From JBBQKF01 sp038326615 (GTDB lineage Bacteria; Bacillota; Clostridia; Saccharofermentanales; UBA5734), in assembly GCA_038326615.1 (NCBI GenBank), contig JBBQKF010000015.1:1-46354 (forward strand): a stretch of 46,354 nucleotides of DNA, given 5' to 3'. Shown one piece after another: positions 25,004 to 32,223 of the stretch. The notes under the pieces were generated by a model. The model worked only from the letters and a program-made list of their open reading frames with translations. It did not search any database and was not told the DNA's origin. The first letter of the stretch is position 1; each line of letters opens with the position of its first letter. A program made the position numbers and the translations under genes.

Positions 25004-25673
25004 AATTTTTCGAATTGCCCTTTTGATTATTGCAATTCCGCTTTTAGTAATATTGGGTGTTACAATGTTTACTGACCGGCAATATGCAATGATTTCACTT
25101 TTAATAGTTGTCTTGTCGTTCGTACCTTTTTTTCTAACTTTTGAGAAAAGAGGAGGGTCGAACACGAAAAAAGTTATAATTCTTGCTGTAATGGTTGCGT
25201 TATCAGTGACCGGAAGATTTATATTTTATGTAATACCATTTTTTAAGCCAGTTACAGCAATTGTTGTGATTTGTGCAATTTATTTCGGCCCGGAGATGGG
25301 GTTTCTTTGTGGTTCTCTTTCTGCATTGTTGTCAAATTTATATTTTGCACAGGGGCCATGGACGCCTTTCCAAATGTTTTCGTGGGGCCTTATTGGACTA
25401 CTTGCAGGAATAATATCTAAACAACTTAAGAATAGCAAAATCAGCCTTGCAATTTTCGGCGCGTTTGCTGGAGTTCTCTTCTCATTTGTGATGGATATAT
25501 GGGGAGTACTTTGGATTGACGGAACATTTAATTTAGCTAGATATCTAACTGCATTAGTTACAGCTATTCCTATAACGGTTATTTATGTTGTATCAAATGT
25601 TGTATTTTTGATATTCATAATTAAACCTCTTGGGTCGAAACTTGAACGTATTAAAACTAAATATGGGATCTAA
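24993..25673 (+). CDS. ECF transporter S component (substrate unknown)
   Basis: The 226-residue membrane protein has about six or more hydrophobic helices. Its core resembles ECF S components: VIILAVMVALSVTGRFIF, then TAIVVICAIYFGPEMGFLCG and LSALLSNLYFAQGPWTPFQM. The GRF and FGPEMGFLCG-type stretches are common in S components that recognise vitamins. An N-terminal extension of two helices comes before the core. The start at 24993 lies just before the ATPase stop; an ATG at 24981 is also in frame. Linked DUF4430 and toroid proteins hint at a corrinoid substrate, but nothing in this sequence alone proves it. Confidence 0.8.
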   Translation: MNTKIFRIALLIIAIPLLVILGVTMFTDRQYAMISLLIVVLSFVPFFLTFEKRGGSNTKKVIILAVMVALSVTGRFIFYVIPFFKPVTAIVVICAIYFGPEMGFLCGSLSALLSNLYFAQGPWTPFQMFSWGLIGLLAGIISKQLKNSKISLAIFGAFAGVLFSFVMDIWGVLWIDGTFNLARYLTALVTAIPITVIYVVSNVVFLIFIIKPLGSKLERIKTKYGI

Positions 25674-25705
25674 ATAAAATCTAAATAAAATCTAAATAAA
25701 ATCTA
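25668..25705 (+). repeat. 11-bp tandem repeat after the S component gene
   Basis: Three copies of ATCTAAATAAA start at 25668, 25679 and 25690, followed by a partial copy. The first copy contains the stop codon of the S component gene. A near-identical 11-bp array follows the TPR gene at 31043. Confidence 0.9.
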
Positions 25706-25789
25706 ATTTTGTAAATTCGCTTGTAAAATTCTTTCAAATAGTATAGTTTTATTAGAGAAACTATTATTTTGACTGGTAAGGAAATAAAG

Positions 25790-27154
25790 GTGAAAAACTA
25801 TTTAGAATATAAAGAGAATATTGCTGAAATCGGATCTTTTGCTTTACCGGTTTTTATTGAGCAGGCTGCTATTGCGTCAATGTCAGTTATTAGTGCAATA
25901 CTCGTTTCAAGGATTGGAGCAGAGGCAATTTCAGGAGTAAGTCTTGTTGAATCATTAAATTTTCTGATTCAGCAAATATTTCTTTCTTTAGAGATAGGTG
26001 CAACTGTTGTTGTTGCTCAATATTGTGGAAGAAACGATTGCAAATCTGCTAGTGAAGCAAGTATTCAAGCGATGCTTACTTCTGTTTCTTTAGCGGTTTT
26101 TATTGGAGTAATAATGCTGATATTTCCAAATCAGGTATTACATATAATCCTTGGGGATGCACAGCAGGAAGTTTTTGCCGCAGGTAAAACGTATTTTACA
26201 TTTGCTGTTCTTTCATTTCCGTTTTTGTCAATTTATGCAATTACAACTGCATCCATCAGGGGAAGTGGCAATCCCAAATTATCTTTAATTGGGGTTTTGA
26301 TAACAAATATTTCCTTCGTTTTGTTGGGATTGTTGTTTATTAATGTTTTTAAAATGGGGGTTGCAGGCGCTGGTTTGGCTTTGATTTGTTCAAGGTTTTT
26401 AGGAGCAGCAACAGGCCTTTATCTTTTAAAAAGGGGTAATGACATGCTTAAAATCGAAGGATGGATTCCGAAAAAGATTCAATGGCATATTCAAAAAGCG
26501 ATTTTGCTAATTGGAATACCGTCATGTATTGAAAGCATGATTTTTCTTGCAGGTCGTCTTACAACACAAACATACACTGTATCAATGGGTACACAGGCGA
26601 TGGCCGCAAATGCACTATCAAATTCAATAGCAATGTTCTACAATATCCCAGGAAGTACGGCAGCATCGGTTTCAGTTCCTATCGTTGGGAAATATATTGG
26701 AATGAAAAACATTGTTAATGCTAAAGAGTCATCAAAGATAATTTTAATTCTTTCAGTCTTAATAATGTCATTTGTATCAATTGTGTTTGCAATTTTTGCA
26801 TGGCCTATTGCAAGTTTGTTTACATCAAATCAGGAAATTATTAAAGAAATGGTGTTTATATCAAGGACGAATTTTCTTGTATCACCGGTTGTGTGGACGT
26901 TATCCTTCGTTATTCCTTCAATACTTCGGGCATCAGGTGATATGAAATATACAACTTCTGTTTCTATTATTTCGATGGTTTTATTCCGAATGACAATAGG
27001 ATATCTTCTCGGAATTGTGCTTGGCTTCGGCGTTATAGGTATATGGATTGGGATGTACGTAGACTGGACAGTCCGTGCAATATTGTTTAGCATTAGATAT
27101 ATGAAAGGCAAATGGGCGAATAGGGAATTACTTCCACAAAGTCCGGCAATATAG
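25790..27154 (+). CDS. MATE family multidrug/metabolite efflux transporter
   Basis: The 454-residue protein has the twelve-helix pattern of MATE antiporters, which export cationic compounds using sodium or proton gradients. Typical stretches are FALPVFIEQAAIASMSVISA at the N-terminus, SLEIGATVVVAQYCGR and, at the second-half start, LIGIPSCIESMIFLAGR. I choose GTG at 25790 because AAGGA sits seven bases upstream. A TTG at 25769 is in frame but lies before that site. It is probably transcribed apart from the ECF operon, from which 116 bp separate it. Confidence 0.9.
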   Translation: MKNYLEYKENIAEIGSFALPVFIEQAAIASMSVISAILVSRIGAEAISGVSLVESLNFLIQQIFLSLEIGATVVVAQYCGRNDCKSASEASIQAMLTSVSLAVFIGVIMLIFPNQVLHIILGDAQQEVFAAGKTYFTFAVLSFPFLSIYAITTASIRGSGNPKLSLIGVLITNISFVLLGLLFINVFKMGVAGAGLALICSRFLGAATGLYLLKRGNDMLKIEGWIPKKIQWHIQKAILLIGIPSCIESMIFLAGRLTTQTYTVSMGTQAMAANALSNSIAMFYNIPGSTAASVSVPIVGKYIGMKNIVNAKESSKIILILSVLIMSFVSIVFAIFAWPIASLFTSNQEIIKEMVFISRTNFLVSPVVWTLSFVIPSILRASGDMKYTTSVSIISMVLFRMTIGYLLGIVLGFGVIGIWIGMYVDWTVRAILFSIRYMKGKWANRELLPQSPAI

Positions 27155-27246
27155 GGAAATAACCATTTGTTTGTGCATGAGTATACTAATTTATATTATA
27201 TATCAATAATATTTTAACTTTATGCGAATGCTCAATTGAAATTATA

Positions 27247-27274
27247 TTGTAAATTTTGTGTTAAAATATATAAT
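27247..27274 (+). promoter_or_regulatory. Candidate promoter of the ACT-domain gene
   Basis: TTGTAA at 27247-27252 and TATAAT at 27269-27274 are separated by 16 nt, about 40 bp before the start codon. Confidence 0.5.
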
Positions 27275-27313
27275 ATTTATATGTATTTCTTGTGAAAATG
27301 AAAGAGGTAAATC

Positions 27314-27625
27314 ATGAATAGTAATTTAACAGACAAACCATTAAATGTTTCTACAAACACAGTTGTAATAACAGTTGTAGGGAAAGACAAAGTAGGAATT
27401 ATAGCTGGTGTAAGCACAACTCTGGCAAAAGAAAATATGAATATAATGGATATCTCCCAGACAATTTTGCAGGATGTGTTTACAATGATTATGCTTGTAC
27501 ATCTTCCTTTAGGTAACAATGATTTCCAGCAATTGAAAAATACATTTGACCAGTTAGGGAATGAATTAGGAGTATCAATCATGTTGCAACATTCAGATAT
27601 TTTTAATGCAATGCACAGAATTTAA
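27314..27625 (+). CDS. ACT domain protein (UPF0237 family)
   Basis: The 103-residue protein is a single ACT domain, a fold that usually binds amino acids. The strand-turn TVVGKDKVGIIAGVSTTLAKEN and NIMDISQTILQDVFTMIMLV are characteristic of the UPF0237/GcvR-like group. AGAGGT precedes the ATG. A 10-residue N-terminal extension precedes the domain. It is followed 200 bp later by a UPF0210 gene. These two families are regularly adjacent in Firmicutes, so they probably work together in an as yet undefined regulatory or metabolic role. Confidence 0.9.
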   Translation: MNSNLTDKPLNVSTNTVVITVVGKDKVGIIAGVSTTLAKENMNIMDISQTILQDVFTMIMLVHLPLGNNDFQQLKNTFDQLGNELGVSIMLQHSDIFNAMHRI

Positions 27626-27825
27626 AATTTATATAAGCATGATTAATTATATAGGTTTATAAGATTTGTTGATTATAAAATGATATTATTCTGATTGAAT
27701 GAATGGATTATATACAGAATAAGGCAAGAACGCTGCCATCAAGCCAGCATATGTGGCATTTCAATTAATAATAGGAGGTATGGTTAATTCGTTGCGTTAT
27801 ATGATGAATTAGTCATGATGATATA

Positions 27826-29184
27826 ATGTTTAATGAAAAGGAAGTACTTGAAACATTACAAATGTTTCAAGAACAACATCTTGACGTCAGAACGATAACA
27901 ATGGCGATTTCTTTGGGAGATTGTGCTAGTGATTCTGCAAAGACTTCGTGTGATAAAATTTACGACAAAATAACAAAAAAAGCGCAGCACTTAGTTGAAG
28001 TTGGCGAAGCAATCAGTAATCAATATGGAATTCCAATAATAAATAAAAGAATTTCTGTGACTCCAATATCTCTTGTAGCTGCATCAAGTGATGTATCGGA
28101 TTATACGTGTTTTGCAAAAGCCCTTGACCGTGCGGCACAAGAAGTAGGAGTAAACTTTATTGGTGGATTTTCTGCATTGGTTCAAAAGGGTTATACCGAA
28201 AGTGATATGAAACTTATCCGCTCTATTCCACAGGCTCTAGAAACAACAAACAAAGTTTGTTCCTCGGTTAACCTTGCAACATCAAGAGCAGGGATTAATA
28301 TGGATGCTGTAAGGCAGATGGGTGAAATAATTAAGGAAACAGCTATGTTAACGGCGCATCAGGATGCATTAGGATGTTGCAAATTAGTGGTTTTTGCAAA
28401 CGCTGCCGAAGACAATCCATTTATGGCAGGAGCTTTTACTGGAGTTGGAGAACCTGAATGTGCAATTAATGTAGGTGTTAGTGGACCTGGTGTAATTAAA
28501 CATGCGATGGAGGCTGTAAGAGGGTGTGATTTAGGAGAAGTTGCAGAGGCAATTAAAAAGGCAGCTTTCAAAATAACACGTGTTGGCCAGCTTGTTGCCA
28601 AAGAAGCGTCGGCAAGGCTTAATGTACCATTTGGAATTATTGACTTATCGTTAGCGCCAACTCCTGTTGTAGGAGATTCAATTGCTCGTATTCTTGAGGA
28701 GTTCGGACTTGAAGTATGTGGAGCATGGGGAACTACTGCTGCTTTAGCGATGCTGAATGATGCAGTAAAAAAAGGCGGTACAATGGCTTCTTCATTTGTG
28801 GGAGGTCTTTCTGGAGCGTTTATTCCGGTTAGTGAAGATGAAGGAATGATAGCCGCGGTCAATTGCGGAGCATTAACTCTTGAGAAACTAGAGGCTATGA
28901 CCTGTGTCTGTTCTGTTGGTATTGATATGGTCGCAGTTCCTGGAGATACGAGTGCATCAACAATTTCTGCAATTATTGCAGATGAAATGGCAATAGGGGT
29001 TTTTAATAATAAGACAACAGCAGTAAGAATAATCCCTGTTCCTGGTAAGTCAGTGGGGGATACGGTTGAATTCGGTGGCCTTTTGGGCTCAGCTCCAATT
29101 ATGGCTGTTAATTCTTTTTCTTCAGAAAAATTCATTGCGCGTGGCGGTAGAATTCCAGCTCCTATTCATAGTATGAGAAATTAA
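27826..29184 (+). CDS. UPF0210/PFL family protein (DUF711)
   Basis: The 452-residue protein belongs to the UPF0210 family, structurally related to pyruvate formate-lyase barrels but of unknown activity. It starts MFNEKEVLETLQMFQEQHLD and contains VRTITMAISLGDCA, FIGGFSALVQKGYTESD and the glycine-rich VGVSGPGVIKHAMEAVRG. The length is normal for the family. ATG 27826 fits homologue N-termini but has no ribosome binding site of its own. The only strong AGGAGG is about 47 bases upstream, in front of a 10-codon frame ending 13 bases before this start. Pairing with the ACT-domain gene is standard. Confidence 0.92.
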   Translation: MFNEKEVLETLQMFQEQHLDVRTITMAISLGDCASDSAKTSCDKIYDKITKKAQHLVEVGEAISNQYGIPIINKRISVTPISLVAASSDVSDYTCFAKALDRAAQEVGVNFIGGFSALVQKGYTESDMKLIRSIPQALETTNKVCSSVNLATSRAGINMDAVRQMGEIIKETAMLTAHQDALGCCKLVVFANAAEDNPFMAGAFTGVGEPECAINVGVSGPGVIKHAMEAVRGCDLGEVAEAIKKAAFKITRVGQLVAKEASARLNVPFGIIDLSLAPTPVVGDSIARILEEFGLEVCGAWGTTAALAMLNDAVKKGGTMASSFVGGLSGAFIPVSEDEGMIAAVNCGALTLEKLEAMTCVCSVGIDMVAVPGDTSASTISAIIADEMAIGVFNNKTTAVRIIPVPGKSVGDTVEFGGLLGSAPIMAVNSFSSEKFIARGGRIPAPIHSMRN

Positions 29185-29194
29185 AGGATGGATT

Positions 29195-30997
29195 ATGTTC
29201 GTGAGTAAACCATTTTTAAAAAATAGAATTTTAAGAGAATTTCTAACCGATAGTCTCTTGATTGATAAATCTGTATACATCAAGGATTACAATTTCAATG
29301 AAACTTGTCTTATGGCGCCGTTTTATGCCATAATTCAGGCAATTAAAGAAATAAACCTTCTTGACTTATATTCCGCACAGATTCTTATTGAGGAGGCTCA
29401 ATCATATAATGAATCTTTTCTCATGACAAAGGTTGCCGAGGCTTTGCTTTCACTTGAGAAAAACGAATACGAAGAAGCTGACAAAATAATTCAGGAGCTT
29501 AAAATTGTTTTTTTTGAACGACCAACTTTGCACCGTTTTTATCTTAGAGCAACAGATGAAGTCTATACTGCTGATTACCTGCTTTTTAAGAAATGGTTTC
29601 CTCTTCTTTGCTTTAGGGCATCTCTTTATAATGAACCTAGCGGTAAAGTGTCTGTTGGTATTAATCTAAATGACTGCCAAAAAATGGCTTTGTTAAATGG
29701 GCTTGATCCTTTTTGGTTTGATTTATATCGAAAAGACACTTTACTTTCTTCATGCCGAAAACGAAGAGATTTTATAAGCCAGGAAAAAATCATTGATTCG
29801 TTGATTGAATCTTATAATGAGAATTTGAAAGACGCCGCAAATCAAGAAAATTTGTTATTTAGTGAAACATATGATATCAGTATGTTTGCAATACAGCAGA
29901 TATTTTTGCTTGCCGAACAATATGAAATTATTGGCAAACATTCCAGAGCGCTCTTTTGGTGCGATAATGTCCTTTTGTTGAACCCAGGAAATAAAAAAGC
30001 ACTTTCAGTAAAAATTGAAATTTTCAAAAAGCAAAAATTGTATCGATGTGCTCTTGGTTTCTGTAACTCATTTATTTCATCTAATCCTGATGATAGCATC
30101 GGTTATTACCTTCGTTGCGGTGTTTATTATATGCTAAAAGAAAATAAAAAGGCATATAGAGATGCTCAAGATTGTTACAGCAGGGCAAAAGATAAAAAAC
30201 TTGGACTTATGGCTCGCGGGTTTGCTTTACTTAATCTTGACGAATACGAAAAGGCAGTGGGCTGCTTTGAAATGGTATGCTCTATGGGATATCCATCATA
30301 TGAGACTTTTCGCGGACTTGGGAAAGCATATGCTTCAATGGATCGGACATTGGAAGCTTTGGCATGTTATATGAAATGCAAAAGAATTGATCCACAAGAC
30401 CTTGATTTACTTTATGACATTGCAGATACTCAATTTATGGGTGGTTATTTTGTTGAGGCAAGAAAAAGTTGCATTACTTGTATTAAGCAAAACCCTTATT
30501 TTGTAAGTGCATACGTTTTACTGGGAATGATTGCTTTGAGAGAAGAAAATTCTTCCCTTGCGATGAAATATTTTGATAAAACACTTACAATTGATCCCCA
30601 AAATGCTTATGCTCTTAATGAAAAAGGATATTTGCATTTTCTTGAAGGAAACGAAGAGTTTGGAAGTAAATTAATTGAACAGGCGCTTAATGAGTTCCCT
30701 GAATATGCAGATGCTATTTGTAACAAGGGAATAATGCTTGCGTATTCCCTTGATTTTGATGACGCTTTGAGTATGTTTGAGAAGGCAATAGCGTTAATCC
30801 CAGAACATATTGGTTCAAACTTAGGCAAGGCTAGTATGTTAATGCAGGATAACAACATTAATGATGCGCTTTCGGTCTATGAATACGTGCTAAAACTTAA
30901 CCCTTCTAATGAGGAAGCAAAGAACGGGAAAGAAATGATTTCAAAAATTATGGGTGTCTTCCGGGATACTAGTGACGAAGAGTTTTCGATTGATTAA
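29195..30997 (+). CDS. Tetratricopeptide repeat protein
   Basis: The 600-residue protein has no signal peptide or membrane segment and is probably cytoplasmic. From about residue 220 to the end it consists of successive 34-residue helical hairpins with TPR spacing. Examples are HSRALFWCDNVLLLNPGNKK, LGMIALREENSSLAMKYFDK and ALSMFEKAIALIPEH. The N-terminal 200 residues are helical but less clearly repetitive. TPRs mediate protein-protein contacts; the partner is unknown. AAAGGA precedes the ATG, 10 bp after the UPF0210 stop, so co-transcription is likely. A small hairpin and 11-bp repeats follow the stop. Confidence 0.85.
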   Translation: MFVSKPFLKNRILREFLTDSLLIDKSVYIKDYNFNETCLMAPFYAIIQAIKEINLLDLYSAQILIEEAQSYNESFLMTKVAEALLSLEKNEYEEADKIIQELKIVFFERPTLHRFYLRATDEVYTADYLLFKKWFPLLCFRASLYNEPSGKVSVGINLNDCQKMALLNGLDPFWFDLYRKDTLLSSCRKRRDFISQEKIIDSLIESYNENLKDAANQENLLFSETYDISMFAIQQIFLLAEQYEIIGKHSRALFWCDNVLLLNPGNKKALSVKIEIFKKQKLYRCALGFCNSFISSNPDDSIGYYLRCGVYYMLKENKKAYRDAQDCYSRAKDKKLGLMARGFALLNLDEYEKAVGCFEMVCSMGYPSYETFRGLGKAYASMDRTLEALACYMKCKRIDPQDLDLLYDIADTQFMGGYFVEARKSCITCIKQNPYFVSAYVLLGMIALREENSSLAMKYFDKTLTIDPQNAYALNEKGYLHFLEGNEEFGSKLIEQALNEFPEYADAICNKGIMLAYSLDFDDALSMFEKAIALIPEHIGSNLGKASMLMQDNNINDALSVYEYVLKLNPSNEEAKNGKEMISKIMGVFRDTSDEEFSID

Positions 30998-31013
30998 GAC
31001 TTTTTGAAAGTCT
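30997..31013 (+). terminator. Small hairpin after the TPR gene
   Basis: AGACTTT (30997-31003) pairs with AAAGTCT (31007-31013) around a 3-nt loop directly at the stop codon. It lacks a T tract, so it may be only a weak terminator or an mRNA 3-prime stabiliser. Confidence 0.35.
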
Positions 31014-31042
31014 GAGATAAATAAGGAAAATGAATCTTAAAA

Positions 31043-31080
31043 ATCCAAATAAAATCCAAATAAAATCCAAATAAAATCCG
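31043..31080 (+). repeat. 11-bp tandem repeat after the TPR gene
   Basis: Three copies of ATCCAAATAAA start at 31043, 31054 and 31065, with a partial fourth copy. It differs from the array at 25668 by one base per unit. Both arrays lie immediately downstream of a gene. Confidence 0.9.
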
Positions 31081-31124
31081 AAAAAAATTTAGAAAAAAAA
31101 AAATTAAAAATTTGGGAATTACTG

Positions 31125-31153
31125 TTGACAAGAAAGCCATTATCGATTATACT
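31125..31153 (+). promoter_or_regulatory. Promoter of the tRNA cluster
   Basis: TTGACA at 31125-31130 and TATACT at 31148-31153 are separated by exactly 17 nt, about 58 bp before tRNA-Val. Confidence 0.8.
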
Positions 31154-31210
31154 TTCTCTTGCGCTTAGGAAATACAAAAATGTGCAAACACTTACTAAAG
31201 TGTAGGTCCC

Positions 31211-31286
31211 GGGAGTTTAGCTCAGCTGGGAGAGCATCTGCCTTACAAGCAGAGGGTCACAGGTTCGAGCCCTGTAACTCCCACCA
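31211..31286 (+). tRNA. tRNA-Val (anticodon TAC)
   Basis: This is a full cloverleaf. The acceptor GGGAGTT pairs with AACTCCC, the D arm is GCTC...GAGC, and the anticodon stem TCTGC/GCAGA holds loop CTTACAA. The T arm is CACAGGTTCGAGCCCTGT-like. CCA is encoded. The anticodon TAC reads GTA and related valine codons. Confidence 0.97.
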
Positions 31287-31292
31287 TTATAC

Positions 31293-31369
31293 GGCGCAGT
31301 AGTTCAGTTGGTTAGAATGCCAGCCTGTCACGCTGGAGGTCGAGGGTTCGAGCCCCTTCTGCGTCGCCA
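31293..31369 (+). tRNA. tRNA-Asp (anticodon GTC)
   Basis: The acceptor GGCGCAG pairs with CTGCGTC with one G-T pair. The anticodon stem CCAGC/GCTGG holds loop CTGTCAC. The T loop is GGTTCGAGCC and CCA is encoded. The discriminator base G is as expected for Asp. Confidence 0.97.
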
Positions 31370-31371
31370 CC

Positions 31372-31400
31372 GAAGCCGATTCGATGAATCGGCTTCATTT
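31372..31400 (+). terminator. Strong hairpin between tRNA-Asp and tRNA-Phe
   Basis: GAAGCCGATTC (31372-31382) pairs perfectly with GAATCGGCTTC (31386-31396) across a 3-nt loop, followed by ATTTTG. It looks like an intrinsic terminator or processing hairpin and ends within a few bases of the tRNA-Phe start. Confidence 0.6.
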
Positions 31401-31401
31401 T

Positions 31402-31477
31402 GCCCAGATAGCTCAGTCGGTAGAGCAGCGGATTGAAAATCCGCGTGTCGCTGGTTCGATTCCGGCTCTGGGCACCA
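31402..31477 (+). tRNA. tRNA-Phe (anticodon GAA)
   Basis: The acceptor GCCCAGA pairs with TCTGGGC. The anticodon stem CGGAT/ATCCG encloses TTGAAAA with anticodon GAA. The D arm GCTC...GAGC and T arm CTGGTTCGATTCCGG are normal. CCA is encoded. Confidence 0.97.
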
Positions 31478-31478
31478 T

Positions 31479-31506
31479 AAAAGTCACCATTATGGTGACT
31501 TTTTTG
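31479..31506 (+). terminator. Terminator of the tRNA cluster
   Basis: AAAAGTCACC (31479-31488) pairs with GGTGACTTTT (31494-31503) around ATTAT, followed by more T residues. This is a classic intrinsic terminator just after tRNA-Phe. Confidence 0.85.
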
Positions 31507-31561
31507 TTGCATAATTGAAAAGTGATACTATTAATTCCTATATAAGCGATACAACAATTTC

Positions 31562-31590
31562 TTGCAAACTTCGACCATATATGGTATAGT
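31562..31590 (+). promoter_or_regulatory. Promoter of the rimP-nusA-infB operon
   Basis: TTGCAA at 31562-31567 and TATAGT at 31585-31590 are separated by 17 nt. Transcription would start near 31597, leaving a leader of about 70 nt before rimP. Confidence 0.6.
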
Positions 31591-31618
31591 AGTTTCGGTA
31601 GAGTAGTGTTGTGACGAC

Positions 31619-31643
31619 GAAGAGTGGGGTTGACCCACTCTTC
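31619..31643 (+). promoter_or_regulatory. Leader hairpin of rimP
   Basis: GAAGAGTGGG (31619-31628) pairs perfectly with CCCACTCTTC (31634-31643) across GTTGA. There is no T tract after it, so it is not an obvious terminator. It stands 10 bp before the AGGAGG of rimP and could bind a protein or adjust translation. Confidence 0.5.
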
Positions 31644-31666
31644 ATTGCATATTAGGAGGCGTCTTA

Positions 31667-32167
31667 GTGTCAGGGAGATCAAAAACTGAACAAATTGTAT
31701 TTGAAACTGTTGAAGAAACAATTATAAAAATGGGATTGGATCTTGTCGGAGTTGAATACAAAAGAGAAAGTAATGAATGGTTTTTAAGAATAATTATTGA
31801 CAAGCAAGGTGGAGTAAGCCTTGATGATTGTGCTGATGTAAGCACCGCCATTGAACCAATGCTTGAGGATATGGATGTTATTAAACTTCAGTACAATCTT
31901 GAAGTTTCATCTCCTGGTGTTGACAAACCATTTGTAACACAAAGGGATTTTGAACGTAACATAGGCTGCCTTGTAGAGGTTCACCCTATTCTACCAAAAG
32001 GTCAGAAAAAATGGGAAGAAGGTATACTGCAGTCGGTTACTGATGACGAGATAACAATCGTTTTAGACGAGCCCTTTGTAAAAGGAGTAAGACCAAAGAC
32101 AAATGGCCAGATAAAACAGTTTATACGAAAAGAAATTAAATTTGTAAGAAAAGCAATACGGTTTTAA
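31667..32167 (+). CDS. rimP: Ribosome maturation factor RimP
   Basis: RimP helps assemble the 30S subunit, acting around S12 and S19. The 166-residue protein starts with GTG at 31667, supported by AGGAGG seven bases upstream. Family features are LVGVEYKRESNEWFLRIIID, LDDCADVSTAIEPMLE and the LEVSSPGVDKPF motif, with a small C-terminal SH3-like domain. It leads the classic rimP-nusA-infB operon. Confidence 0.95.
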   Translation: MSGRSKTEQIVFETVEETIIKMGLDLVGVEYKRESNEWFLRIIIDKQGGVSLDDCADVSTAIEPMLEDMDVIKLQYNLEVSSPGVDKPFVTQRDFERNIGCLVEVHPILPKGQKKWEEGILQSVTDDEITIVLDEPFVKGVRPKTNGQIKQFIRKEIKFVRKAIRF

Positions 32168-32223
32168 ATTTTTTAAAACAATTAATACAATAATTCAAAA
32201 TTTGAGAGGAGAACAAAAGAAAA

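Noticed and set aside
28359..29135. 258-codon minus-strand frame inside the UPF0210 gene
   Set aside because: Shadow of a well-conserved gene. It has no ribosome binding site and an Ala/Pro/Ser composition typical of antisense frames.
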